Source: Epiperipatus broadwayi (taxonomy: Eukaryota; Onychophora; Udeonychophora; Euonychophora; Peripatidae). From it: a stretch of DNA of 64,000 bases. The translations under genes and the position numbers were made by a program. Under the pieces are notes generated by a model that had not been told where the DNA came from, ran no database searches, and was given only the letters and a program-made list of their open reading frames with translations. The stretch is taken from the NCBI GenBank assembly GCA_028023455.1, contig JAQFVV010000510.1, positions 62,001-126,000 of the forward strand, written 5' to 3'. How positions within the stretch are numbered: the first letter of the stretch is position 1; each line of letters begins with the position of its first letter. Positions 1-10,998 of the stretch are shown one piece after another.

Positions 1-600
1 AAAAAGAAGATTGGTAAAACTTTTATGAGTAAGAAAAATGTCTCGGAGGATTCAAATACATTTTCTTTTTCATTAATGATATTGTTGAAATTTTTTTTAT
101 TTTTCAATTGGATTATATGTAAAAATTAGAATTGGAAAGTGAATTCTAATAATCATTTTATAAAACAAGCGCTGGGAAAATAAATTTAATTTTACTAATT
201 GTATTTTTGTAATTAAAAAAAAAAAAAAAGAAAGTGATACATGAGAGGCATGTTCAAAATTTCTTTTGGGATGCTGGGAATAGTAAAGCAAATTATATAT
301 TATATATATTTGATAGTAATGTATATTTGATAGTAATATTGTTATCATGTAGACATCATGCATATTAAAATAATTGGCAAGTTTTTTTCTGATAATCTTT
401 CACAAATAACTTATTTCATTAATTTATGATTATGCTCACAGAAAATCCTGTGAAATATTAATTATTTGTTAACCTTAAAGGGACTTTTTATGTAGTAAAT
501 TTGTTGTGCTAAGGAATATTGTAAGATAATAAAGAAGTTATCTGATTGGTATAATAAAATCTATATGATAATTCATTTAGAGATGTGTGCATAATATATA
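1..600. other. AT-rich DNA without recognised feature
   Basis: Low-complexity AT-rich sequence with short A and T runs. Open frames here are short, rich in Ile, Tyr and Phe, and match no family I know. Nothing functional is seen. Confidence 0.6.
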
Positions 601-636
601 TGTGTGTATGAATAGTTGCACACATATACTAATATA

Positions 637-830
637 TTGTTACATTTTCATTTACCATTGTCAAACTCCTTCCACTCACAACTTTGACACCATCCATTTC
701 AGATAAATACAATAATGATTATTACTAATCATTTTCGAAACTAGGATTATCTCTAGTGCAGATATAAACTTTAAACCTCAGTTAAAGATTAATATATTTG
801 ATTTTTTTAAATTTACATAAACACGGAGTT
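637..830 (+). repeat. Dispersed repeat family A, upstream tandem copy
   Basis: This block of about 194 bp is repeated almost exactly at 1028-1230. The shared stretch runs from TTGTTACATTTTCATTTACC, through the CACTCACAACTTTGA and CAGATAAATACAATAATGA words, to AAACCTCAGTTAAAGATTAA. Diverged relatives of the same words occur near 16.35 kb (TTTCAGATAAATACATTAAT) and 42.67 kb, so it is part of a dispersed element and not a purely local duplication. No coding potential is seen. Confidence 0.85.
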
Positions 831-934
831 ATTCACCTTTCTCTTTCCCGTGTGTAATATCTTTATAGAAATAATAAACACCTCCATACTTTCCCATTCT
901 TTTTAAATTCATATAAATAAAGATATAATAAATG

Positions 935-1230
935 ACAAATGACCCCCAAGATGCATTTTGTGCTGAACCACTCAGCAGTTGGCCCAGGTCACTATCTCTC
1001 ATATATATCTATTATATCTAGAGTAAATTGTTACATTTTCATTTACCATTGTCAAACTCCCTCCACTCACAACTTTGATGCCATCCATTTCAGATAAATA
1101 CAATAATGATTATTATTAATCATTTTTTGAAACTAGAGAATATCTCAAAACTATAGATTATCTCTAACACGGATATAAACTTTAAACCTCAGTTAAAGAT
1201 TAATATATTTGATTTTTTAAATTTACACAA
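935..1230 (+). repeat. Dispersed repeat family A, second copy with 5' module
   Basis: The first part (935-1010) carries the family A signature: an ATTTTGTGCTGAACCA word, then a CAGTTGGCCCAGGTCAC word. Related words recur near 16.27, 42.57, 47.50, 47.92 (inverted) and 62.02 kb. The second part (1028-1230) is the near-identical repeat of 637-830, with a small insertion around 1136-1160. The family seems to be a non-coding interspersed repeat of about 300 bp. Its class is not established. Confidence 0.8.
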
Positions 1231-1239
1231 TACATGTAT

Positions 1240-2705
1240 ATATGTATACTTACTGTGTGATTATACAAACTAATATATAACAATAATAAATATAATGGAA
1301 ATTAACTAATATATATAGTCTTTCAACTGCAGAAGTACTTTCAGTTAATTCCTTAACCCTCCTCAACTGCTGTTAAATTCATATGTATGTATTGGATATT
1401 ATGAAAATTCTTACCAAATCAATAAATTATTTACAGAATGTTTTCAATATTTAGGATGCAATCTACAAAGAATTTGATTAAATGCTCTTATGAAAATGAA
1501 TAAAATTAACTCTATCTTATAAAATTAAATTATCTTTTCCTACTCCCAAGTTGTTTCATATGGAGCTTGTATAGCCATCTATTGAGATACTTTTTTTAAT
1601 CATGAAATTTGCATATATTTTATTCTGAAATTTTAATTTTTAATAAAAATCAAAGATGTTAAGATAATCAAAAATGCCACAACTTTGTAAAAAAAAATGT
1701 AAGTGCTTTGCTAAATTATTTGAAAAAATATTTTGAATGATTAAAATTTATTTTTTTTTTGCAAAATTTATTAAGATTCTCAATTATTTTTGCACAATTA
1801 TTGAGTAGTAGTATATATTTTTAAAAATATAAAGTAATAATTTTTACTGTAATGTTAACAATGCATATTATGGACAAACTGACAACTAACATGTTATTAC
1901 CATCATTCTGTTAGAATATATTGCAATATTATAAAAAAAACAGTTTAAAAAATTAAAATTGTTGAAAACATAATTTGATAGATTTATCATTCATTGATAT
2001 ATTTTCATTCAGATTTTAAAAATAAATGTCAATAAAAAAAGATTCCATTGGTTTAATTGGATTCTTCTGATTGATGAAACCATTCTTTATTTTTATTAGG
2101 AACTTGTTTTTTAATATTTGTAAATATCAAATTTTATTAATAAAGTCCAACTTATTATACTCTGACATAGAATAATAGTTTAACAAATGTTGAAATCTGA
2201 CAAAACATTCACCAACTAAAACAATTAAATCTCACAATGTCAGATAGATTTATTAACAGAATTTGTTATAATATCAAAAAAAATATATAGGTGCTTTAAG
2301 AATCAGTGTTAGTAAAAAGGTTTTTAAATTAGATCCTTGGTAGTTTTTCTAGGATGAAAGGCATCAGACTTAGATATTGAAATACAACTCTGATTCTAAT
2401 TTACATCTGTCACAATTTATAAGCTAAAAGGTATGATATTCTAACATAGTAATACATAGTACATCAAAACATTACTTGTATGTATTGTATTTTGTCAAAT
2501 TTTTTGAATATTAGTGAGATATGACATCATCCTCCATTAATATAATATAAAAGCATTTGAAATGTATAATTTAATGATGCTTCTTAATATTGTAAAATTA
2601 TGATCATAATATCATAAAACTTCATCAGTATTATCTTCAGCTTTTGCAATATATTAATATTGAATTTACAATTATAATGATGCATTTTCATTGGATAAGA
2701 CATAT
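1240..2705. other. AT-rich DNA without recognised feature
   Basis: Mostly A/T runs with scattered unique sequence. I see no convincing open frame, palindrome or mobile-element terminus. Confidence 0.55.
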
Positions 2706-2709
2706 AAAT

Positions 2710-3132
2710 CAAAGGCAAAACTCTTTTCTCCATACAGTAGTGCCACCCTGTGCTAACCAGAGTAATCAATAGATGACAGAAGGCTTGTGCATAAAATCCC
2801 TATCTAGTGCATACTCATCCAATATCCTCAGACTAGTTTCTGGCTTGTGGCCATCATCAGTGAGGAGCCTTGGATCTGAGAGCACTGCACCTAGATCTTA
2901 GGATCTAATGCAACCCTCCAGCAGCCACCTTTTAACTCTACTTTACTACAAAACTATGGGAATGAAATTGAAAACACAAAAAATATGATGGCCACAAGCC
3001 AGAAACTAGTCTGGGGATATTGGATGAGTAGGCACTAGATAGGGATTTTATGCACAAGCCTTCTGGCATCTATTGATTACTCTGGTTAGCACAGGGTGGC
3101 ACTACTGTATGGAGAAAAGAGTTTTGCCTTTG
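2710..3132. mobile_element. Foldback element with long near-perfect inverted arms (family B)
   Basis: The left arm 2710-2857 and right arm 2985-3132 are each 148 bp and are near-perfect reverse complements, around a 127-bp spacer. The outer ends read CAAAGGCAAAACTCTTTTCTC and its inverse. A second, shorter copy lies at 48873-49093 and a terminus-only fragment at 30968-31027. The left arm plus adjoining spacer carries a complete hammerhead ribozyme motif on the minus strand. The right arm stops just inside the ribozyme core, so it lacks the first strand. The structure suggests head-to-head insertion or inverted duplication of one ribozyme-bearing repeat. No protein is encoded. Confidence 0.9.
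2819..2873 (-). ncRNA. Hammerhead ribozyme motif, type I, minimal stem III
   Basis: Read on the minus strand, the core CTGATGA (complement of 2854-2860) is followed by a stem II hairpin TGGC-CACAA-GCCA, then GAAAC, a two-base loop TA, and GTC (complement of 2831-2833), the canonical cleavage triplet. Stem I closes with six Watson-Crick pairs (TCCTCA with TGAGGA), a 3-by-2 internal loop (GGC against TA) and four more pairs (CCAA with TTGG). Every invariant position of the hammerhead core that I can check is present. A two-pair stem III and an internal loop in stem I are the known form of hammerheads in Penelope-like elements and retrozymes. With so short a stem III, such ribozymes are expected to cleave best as dimers. 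Cleavage here is inferred, not shown. Confidence 0.8.
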
Positions 3133-3415
3133 TTTACAACAATTATGTGCTAATATGAGATGGTGATCATGTGATATAAATCAAATGAAGATAAATTGAA
3201 TTCCTAAAAAAATACCTTTGAATGTAATTTTCATAGGAGAAAAAAATTAACTTTATTTACATTATGAACAATAAACTTATAATTATACCACCAAAAAAAT
3301 GTGAAAAAAGATATACTATTTATAGTGTGCATATGATCTAAATTGCATATAAAAAATAATTTGCTAGTTATTAAATTTTAGAATAAATTTTTATCCTGTT
3401 TTTCTGCAATAATTG

Positions 3416-3568
3416 TAATGGTTCAAACAATGTTAAAACATTTTTAACAACAGAACAGGTTTGAATTTGTAATAAAGAAAATTAGTGCTCAGCTTTAAAT
3501 AAATTTTCCTTATTACAAATTTAAACCTGTTCTGTTGATAAAATGTTTTAACATTTTTACCATTATAA
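3416..3568. repeat. Hairpin-forming inverted repeat (MITE-like)
   Basis: An inner pair of arms (about 3432-3482 and 3502-3552) is almost perfectly complementary around a loop of under 20 bases. The arms share GTTAAAACATTTTTAACAAC, then CAGAACAGGTTTGAATTTGT. Pairing continues weakly outward through TAATGG. No coding capacity. I know no named family for it. Confidence 0.8.
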
Positions 3569-4448
3569 ATATTAAATTGTAATATTTTAAATAAAAATTA
3601 TTTATAGGTTTAGTTTATTACAGAGCTGATACCCATTATTGCATTCATTTAGAAATTTCTTCCTTCTAAAATGAATTTTCTCTTATGAAAATGAGGGTTT
3701 TTTTTAAACAAGTATCTCCATCTATTGAGTATAAGTAAAGTTTTTGAAAATATTTGCATAAAAGAAAGAACTATAATGTGTCAACTAAGGAACCAAAAGT
3801 ATTTTGTTTATGACATAAAGTGATGTGACAGTTCTACTATGAAAGTCTTTTATATTATTAAGAAAGCTAATATAAGTATGATTTTACTTTTGATTTTGAT
3901 GTAGATGTTTAAATTATACATTGAGAATTTAACCTTTTTATGTAATCATAACTGATTTTATTTATTTAAATATATATATATACAACTTTTGAATGCTTAC
4001 AATAAATAAAGTTGACTTTTCTAGGATACATAGAAGCAAGTATATTTAAATTGTTCTAATAGCATTAAAAAATTCATAATTTTTATGCTATTTGAAAAAT
4101 TGTGTAATAAATTGTTAAATGTGAATTTAATGACTTTGGAGCAAGCATTAGTATAAAGCATTAGTATAAAGTATAAAAATATTATCACAAACTATGTTTT
4201 CTCTATAGTTACAGTTAGAATCTTTTTAAAACAATTACTTCAGTAATTAATACACCTTCAGCTATATTGAAGTCATATGTGAAATAATTAACATTAGTAA
4301 TGTTTTTAAAAAAAGATATCAGAAAACAAAAATATCCATAAAATAAAGTTTTGAGTTTTTTTTTAGGAAAGTTATTAAATAATAAAATAATCCTTCAGTC
4401 ATATGCTGTTTGCGAATATTTTTATATCTACAAGTAAGAGTTTGAATC

Positions 4449-4800
4449 ACTCAAGTGAATCACTTGTGTTTAGAGATTATTTGTATATAAGCCTATTCTC
4501 AATATGCTTAAATTAGTGGTTGAATCTGTTATATGCCTGATATATAAATTGACCAACTAATTGTATACATTTAGTCAATCTATAAGAGGAGAGTTATAAA
4601 ATCTCATTTTTAATCACCTGTGATTAGACATATTAATTTTCAAATGTAATGTATTTAAATCTTGTTAAACAAGTGCTGATATATCAATTTATATATCGGC
4701 ATACAATAGGTTTAAGATCTTATTTAATCATGACAGGTAAGAATTGGATTTTACACAAATAAGCTCTAAACACAAGATTCACTTGTGTTTGTGTTATTAC
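4449..4800. repeat. Diverged foldback repeat
   Basis: The left arm (about 4449-4575) and right arm (about 4675-4800) are imperfect reverse complements. They share the CAAGTGAATC, TTGTGTTTAGAG and TTATTTGT words outside and a GATATATAAATTGA word near the centre. An extra inverted piece of the outer end (AAGTAAGAGTTTGA) recurs at about 4955-4975. This looks like an old palindromic repeat. Confidence 0.7.
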
Positions 4801-4989
4801 TTACAGTTTAATGTATTTGGAATATTTAAATAAAGTTTTTTTTTTTTTTAAAGATATTCAATACTCATATTACATAATGGAAATAGTCCGACATATAAAT
4901 ACAACTAAAACACCATCATCACGAACTTTCAGGAAAATACAAGTTCACTTGTTTCTCAAACTCTTACTTATGGATGAGTGTATATAGAT

Positions 4990-5805
4990 TTAAAAATATT
5001 TGTAAACAGCGCATGACCTTCACTATTTATTATTATATATATTGTCAGCACTTGATTAAAAGATTTAATTACATTATGTTGTTATTTAAAGAAAAAAAAA
5101 TGAGCAAAAGACTGTTTTAAAAAAATTGTATTTGATGATGGCTCTTAATTTTCATGTATTCAATTATATATGAAAGTTAACGCTTATATAAAATGAAGAA
5201 AAAAGAACTTGACTTTATTAAAATATTTTATATCAAATTAATATTCGTCCCACTATCATGCCCAACTCTGTGACTTCTATCTGCTTGAAATTTGATGAAT
5301 TCTTGAGCAATAAATCATTTCATTATTTATATTAATAATTTTAGTTATACCTTGTCATTTGTGTTGAGTAAATATCTTTTGAAATGTTAAAAATATTTCT
5401 GAAGTAATCAATTATCAAAGAACAATTGCCAATTTATGAGCGTAACCTGAAGATAAAAAGGAATTGTGGAGAGTTCTAATTTGTGTGTATGTATTTAGCA
5501 TTAAAATAAAATTTTTGATTATTCAAAAAGAAAAAAAATGTGACAGATGATTATATTAGTGACATTTTTCAATTAGTAGAGATTATTTTTGAAAAAATAA
5601 TTAAAATACGTAATCACTATAGTAATGCCACTAATATTTCTTTTTAAATTAAAAAAATTTATTATGAATACATGGTTTTTAAATATGAAAAATATAATTG
5701 TCTAGCATAAAAAAGTGAACAGTATTCTCAAATTAAATGATGTAATGGATAATGGATTCTTAGATAAAATCAGTGGTGTGCTGCATTGTGACTTCTTATA
5801 CTGAG
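4990..5805. other. AT-rich DNA without recognised feature
   Basis: No open frame, repeat terminus or structured motif was recognised. Confidence 0.5.
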
Positions 5806-5810
5806 TCTGG

Positions 5811-6225
5811 AATCTCTCAGCAACTATGCCCAGAGAAACCTGTTAGCCACTTTACCTTCCCTGCCCTAAATTTTCTTATATCCTGTTCCATCCCATTTCC
5901 ACTACATAATCTTTGTCAACTCTAGGGACTTTATACCTAAATCTCCCTTATCTTTTTCCAAACCCAGTATAAAAACCAATAACCCACTTTCTGTATAATC
6001 ACTTAGTTTATATTTATTCTTCTACAACTTCTTTATTTGTACTCTTCCTGCTTTCAGGCATTTACATCCCATTAACAGATGCCTAATATTTTCTATGCCT
6101 TCCTTACACAACTTGCAGATTAAATCACCCACATTTTCCCATTTATGTGTATATTCCCTTGTTGCTAAAGATCCAGTTCGAGCCTTAAACAGTAAAATAA
6201 TAAAGAACAATAGTGACATCTATCA
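5811..6225 (-). pseudogene. LINE ORF2 C-terminal end (zf-RVT-like), decayed
   Basis: On the minus strand a frame at 6219-6022 reads FKARTGSLATREYTHKW, then GDLICKLCKEG and IENIRHLLMGCKCL. The Cys-x2-Cys followed by His-Leu-Leu-x2-Cys pattern is typical of the zinc-finger-like end of non-LTR retrotransposon ORF2 proteins. Broken coding-like sequence continues to about 5811 (for example LGLEKDKGDLGIKSLELTKI in an adjoining frame). It ends in a stop-rich stretch that may be the 3' UTR. The reverse transcriptase core is missing, so this is a 5'-truncated dead insertion. The clade is not assigned. Confidence 0.75.
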
Positions 6226-6654
6226 AATGTTGAAGGAGACAGTTCAAACCAGAGACTAATAGATTGAAATAACTTATTGATAAATTTTAGTGTTGTAATT
6301 AATTTAAATGTTAAATAGAAATTATATTTTATTTTAAAACTGTGAGAATTGTGAATAATAAATATTTTAAAATTAGATTATTATTTTTTACATTTTAATC
6401 TTTTTTTATTGCTTTAATTTTTAATTTTGTTATTTATAGTGTGAAACAAATTTTAAATTTGTTATGGTTTCAACAGCTGTTGCTTAATAAAAAAATTTAC
6501 CTCAAGATACAATTTTAAATTCTTTTTATTTTTAATTTTATACTGAAAACGTTTAAATGGGTAAATTGAATAGTTTTTAAGGTACTTATGGATTAGCCTG
6601 GACACCAAGTTAATTAATGCAATAGTTCTATACATATTAAAAATTACATTTACA

Positions 6655-6720
6655 GGTGGTCCTCGACTATCATATCTAATTAGTTTCTGAAATGTGTATG
6701 AAAGTTAAAATGTAAAGGAA
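6655..6720 (+). mobile_element. Possible pogo/Tigger-like terminal fragment
   Basis: The sequence ACAGGTGGTCCTCGACTATC resembles the CAGTGGTCCCTCGA termini of some pogo-type (Tc1/mariner superfamily) MITEs. No matching inverted terminus was found downstream, so at best this is a truncated end. Confidence 0.3.
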
Positions 6721-6887
6721 GTAGAGCGATATAAGAAAAAACATCAAAAAGTGTTTTTAAATTTATTTATTTTTTAATGAGGTGTATTAGCATATAGTAA
6801 ATAACACTTTATTGATTAGTATCTGGTGTTTTCTTTATAAAATTATCAAGAGATAGTTGAATTATACTTTTCTTGTTTCTTACAGAT

Positions 6888-7362
6888 TAATCCAGACATC
6901 AAAGCTCATTATGGATAATTCCAAACAATTAAAATTCATTGTATATATATATCACATTAATGCAATGATTATGTAACACTTCCTAATAGATTTTTTTAAA
7001 ACATAGTATGAACAAATTGACATTTAATTGCTTATGACACTTTTGTTTTTTAATTATTGCTAGAAAAACAAAACCTTTTTTTTTTTTTACATTAATTAAA
7101 ACTTAACCTCTTACCCCACTTTTTCTCATTTTCCTATAAATGTTTTTTTAAAAAAAGAAAGGTGTGTGTGTGTTTTCCTAACAATAATTGATAGACAAAT
7201 GTGTTATGAGCAATTAAATGTCAATTTATTTGCTATACAAATTTTCAAAAATCTGATAGTAAGTGTAATTTTTTAAATATATATATATAATTATTGCATT
7301 AATATATATAATAAATTTTATTGTCCGAAATTATCCTAGTTAACTTTGGTGCCCAGGCTATA
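6888..7362. repeat. Foldback element with arms of about 200 bp
   Basis: The left arm (6888-7087) and right arm (about 7155-7362, inverted) match through successive blocks: a CAGACATCAAAG-like end, ATTAATGCAATGATTATGTA, AAATTGACATTTAATTGCT, and a (A)GAAAAAC/poly-T core. The centre is about 60 bp. The inverted right end reads TAGCCTGGGCACCAAAGTTAA. A lone directly oriented copy of that end lies at about 6594-6625 (TAGCCTGGACACCAAGTTAA). Non-coding. Confidence 0.75.
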
Positions 7363-7369
7363 TTGTTGT

Positions 7370-8985
7370 TACATTTTTACTCACTTTAAAATAAGTAAAT
7401 GTGCCTTAAATTGTTTAATTTTGGATTTTTCAAAATGTAAAGTGTATGAAAATATATTCTTAAAAATTTGTTTAGGATACTTTATTTTATATTAAACACT
7501 TTTTTAGATATATTACAAGATAGCTTTTAAAAATTTTATTTTTAAAATGCCATTTGGCCAGTAATCTTTATATTTGTTTGTTTTCTTTCCAAAATAGGTA
7601 GAGATTATTAAGCTATAGAATATTAGAATCATTTAAGCATTGTTAGATCTAGTTAGCTATTTTTTCATTATTTACTTAATACAATTGATTTTATCATAAA
7701 TTTTAATGTTTTTTATGTTAAACTGAGAAAATAATATTAACTCTTACTCTTTGTAGTCATTATCAGTTATTCTTATTGCTAAGTGCTATTTAAGAAATGA
7801 ATATTAAATTTAATTCATCATCTTTTTTTTTTAACTTTCCATTTTTCCTCTCTCTCTTTACTTCTAAAAATAAATAAATGTATGGTTTCTTATATAATAA
7901 TTTATTATGTTATCTAATATTGACAAAAGCACTTGATTTTCATTAAATATTAAACTATATTTATGTAGTTAATGATGTCTATTATTTTATGATATAGCTC
8001 TAAGTATTAGGATTTCATAATTAAATTTAAATGTATCTCTAAATACAAGATTAAATTGTTTTAAAAAATAACAAGCATGATACTAACAGGATTATGACTT
8101 GGTCATTTACTGCAGTTGTTGAGCTTATGATCAGCATTAATCTAAATATGCAAACATGTTATTATGAGTTTGCACATTTTAAGTTTTTCGTCAAAACAAG
8201 TTCAGCAATCAATAATCAGCAGAAACCTGATCACAAATTATTATCCCATAATGGCAGTTTGCTATCATCTATTATCATCTTATTAAATTAATTTCATCTC
8301 ATACCCTTCTCATGCATCTTAGCTTAGTTGTAGAATGGTTTATTCAAAAGCTAAGCATTCCTAAATTTATTTCCAGCTGGAAAAAATAAAATAAAAGCTA
8401 ATTTGTTCAAATGAATGAAATTCCTGTGTTCAAAGAGTAGCTTCAATGCTTGAATATCACATGACCTTCTAATCAAGTGATCATATATTTAATGTAGCTC
8501 TTTATGTTCAGAATTATATAAAAAAAATATTAATAATATTGATACCTTAATTTTAATCACGAGTAAATTTCCCAATTGTATTTTTTTTTAAAAAGTATTA
8601 ATGCATTTTAATTGCTTGCTGATGATGTAAACAACTTATTAATATTTACAATATAACACTAAACCTGAGATGCTTAGATAACTTATGTTAAACTAGTGCC
8701 AATAATGATCAAATAGTATACTTTGATCATATTTTATTGCCTTGTTACAAATACTTTTGAACCAAAGTTAACATACATACATGCATACACACATAAAAAA
8801 AATTATAACCTTTAGAATACTAAACTATATCACTGGAAAATGATAGTGCCAGAAAACATTAAAAATTTTGAATATAATAATTAAATAAATATAATAATTA
8901 AATAAATAGCCCCATATAGCTATTTGAGTTAAATAGCTGGGTTTGAAGACATGTAGATGTCTGAAAATTTCAGATTTTCCTCTCA
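7370..8985. other. AT-rich DNA without recognised feature
   Basis: A 65-codon open frame at 8094-8291 shows no family signature and has typical background composition. I see no repeat structure beyond short duplications such as AATATAATAATTAAATAAATA near 8870-8905. Confidence 0.5.
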
Positions 8986-9260
8986 ATAGATAACTTATAG
9001 ATAAGTGCTTGGCTTTCGGTTGGTATTTTTAGATCTAGTGTCTGAACCTACCCTGGCACCTCTCTGAGGAGTGCCAAAGCACGAAACCATGATCAGGGGT
9101 TTGGGGGAGGGGGGGTTCTGACAGAGATTTTTAAGTACTGGATCTGACTAAGCATTTACCACAAAGCTTGTTGAGGAATTGGCAATCCTCATTGTTTATA
9201 ACTTACAAGCTTAAGAGAATAGGGTCATGTGATATATGACTCTTATTTTGACTATTTATA
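8985..9260 (+). repeat. Interspersed repeat containing a hammerhead motif
   Basis: This is a compositional island. It includes the hammerhead-like motif at 9051-9106, a G-rich run (9096-9115) and a 3' portion with TTACAAGCTTAAGAGAATAG and GGTCATGTGATATATGACT. A related 3' portion occurs alone at 42100-42140 (TACAAGCTTGTTGAATTAGG, then TCACGTGACATACGACT), which supports an interspersed repeat. Its ends are not defined. Confidence 0.55.
9051..9106 (+). ncRNA. Hammerhead ribozyme motif, type I, slightly decayed
   Basis: Core CTGAGGA (9064-9070), stem II GTGC-CAAA-GCAC (9071-9082), GAAAC (9083-9087), then a short loop and GATC (9091-9094), where GGTC would be canonical. Stem I pairs ACCTCT (9058-9063) with AGGGGT (9095-9100), one G-U wobble. 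It then has an internal loop GGC against TT and a distal CCCT/GGGG helix. The layout and the GGC internal loop match the motif at 2819-2873, although the surrounding repeats are unrelated. The one clear defect is A at 9092, which breaks the second pair of stem III, so activity may be reduced. Confidence 0.68.
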
Positions 9261-9299
9261 ATAATTAAACGATTCTCATTTCCTAAAGTATAACTGTAG

Positions 9300-10130
9300 T
9301 ACAAATTAAACTATAATTCAAAACCACTTCTAATTATGTGTGTAAAATGTGTATTTGATAGTATAGTAAATACATTTAATGTTTTAAAAATTGACATTTA
9401 ATGTCAAGTATAATCAATCCTTAGATAATATTTAATATTTCCGTCCATAACAATCTTGATCTTAATTTTACAAATAACAAAATTGAAAAGGTTCTATATC
9501 TTTAGAAAAGATTTAAAATAGTATTTATTGGGGAAAAAATCTCGACATTTCTTTTAGGCAAACTTTACATCTCAATTCAAATCAATACACTTTGGTCTAG
9601 TTTTATGCGGATTATTTTAATGCGATTTTGAAGTTATGGGATTCGTGTTTCTTCTTAATATCTTTCATATTTCACTATATTTATTAGATATCAAGAAATT
9701 TAAATTATTAATAACTTATTTTGACTTGAAACATTTTTTTTTTTTCAAAAATATAACGTTATATTAGCAGTTAACGTAAATATGGCCTGAAGCTGCATTT
9801 AGAATATTAGCTTCTATGTAATAACCTACTTATACTAATGAGTAAATAATAATAATAGATTTATATTTACATATAAAAATATCGCAATAAATAGTTAAAA
9901 ATTTTAAACTTTTAAAACATATTTTGTTAATTATAACAGAAATACATTTTTTAGATTTTTAAAATAAATGATAAGGAAGATTTTATTGATTTTATAAACT
10001 GAAAATAATCTTTTTAATGATAATCTATAATCTTTTTGTTTTGATTACAATATTATTTTTTGGTATTTGTAAACTATTAACTGTGCAGCCTTTGGTGGTG
10101 CTGTTTCTAGTTAAAAACAGAGTGATATAA
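9300..10130. other. AT-rich DNA without recognised feature
   Basis: No open frame, palindrome or terminus recognised. Confidence 0.5.
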
Positions 10131-10139
10131 CATTACCAG

Positions 10140-10575
10140 GCCGCTAGATTTTTTTTTTTTTTACCTAATATATTGTATTTTGACATACGGCTGTAATTTT
10201 TTTTTTTTAATATATTGTTGTTGTTGTTTTGGACATAATTATTTTTTTTTTTTTGGTTTTCATTTGATAAATTTAAAACTATAATGGACACTTTGACTTC
10301 TTTTTGGATCTCAGAAGTACATAATTTTTGACATACGCCTTTATTTGGGGGGGGGGTCCATTCTAAATCTACTGTTTCTTTTTTACAGATGTCTTTTTTT
10401 TTTTTGTTTTGGATTCGATACATTTCAAAGTATAAGGGACAGTTTTAACTTTTTTTTGGAATATCTCAAATATACACAATTTGCTTTACACACGACTTTC
10501 TTTTTTTTTTGTTGTTATTTAAAATTAGAATCGACACTTTCTTTTTGAATTTGTTAAAAATGCGGGGGGGGGGGG
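10140..10575. repeat. Diverged tandem repeat with long T and G runs
   Basis: Three diverged units share the pattern ATTTAAAACTATAATGGACA, then a TTTGACTTCTTTTTGGA-like piece, then a CACAATTT/TTGACATACGCC-like piece. They begin near 10270, 10421 and 10518. Each is separated by long poly-T, and G runs occur at about 10347-10355 and 10564-10574. Both strands show long open frames here only because the sequence is simple. It is not coding. Confidence 0.65.
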
Positions 10576-10699
10576 TTGCTGTTGATTGATTTAGCAAAAA
10601 AATTCAAAGCTGTCAGACAAACTCTGCCTCAGATGTCCGTATTTGCTTATAAAGAAAAAGAATTGTTTGGTATTTTATCTTACATTTATAAATACGGGT

Positions 10700-10945
10700 C
10701 TTTTTTTGGGTGGCAGGTTTTGATTTTTTTGTTTTTTTAATAATAACAAATAAAATGGGGTTTTGATTTTTTTTGATTTTTTTTTTAATTATAACAAATA
10801 AAATGGGGTTTTGATTTTTTTGTTTTTTTAATAATAATAAATAAAATGGGACTTCTTTTTTTTTTTTAGATTTATAAATACGGGGGGTTTTTTTGGCGGC
10901 GGGTTTTGATTTTTTTTTTTTTAATAATAACAAATAAAATGTCAA
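10700..10945. repeat. Minisatellite, unit about 50 bp
   Basis: At least four units follow the pattern TTTTGATTTTTTT, poly-T, AATAATAACAAATAAAATGG. Unit length varies with the T runs. Single units recur at 11780-11830. The repetitive lysine-rich frame on the minus strand is a by-product of the repeat. Confidence 0.8.
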
Positions 10946-10998
10946 AAACAAAAAAGTCAATCACGGTATTGTTTTTTTAATAAAAAAATATGTATGTT

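Noticed and set aside
2624-2660. TCATCAG word suggesting another minus-strand hammerhead core
   Set aside because: No GAAAC or stem II partner at the required distance.
5800-5850. GAAAC-CT-GTT resembling the 3' half of a hammerhead
   Set aside because: There is no CTGANGA box upstream, and the stretch is explained by the LINE 3' end on the other strand.
10613-10960. 115-codon lysine-rich minus-strand frame
   Set aside because: It is produced entirely by the poly-T minisatellite.
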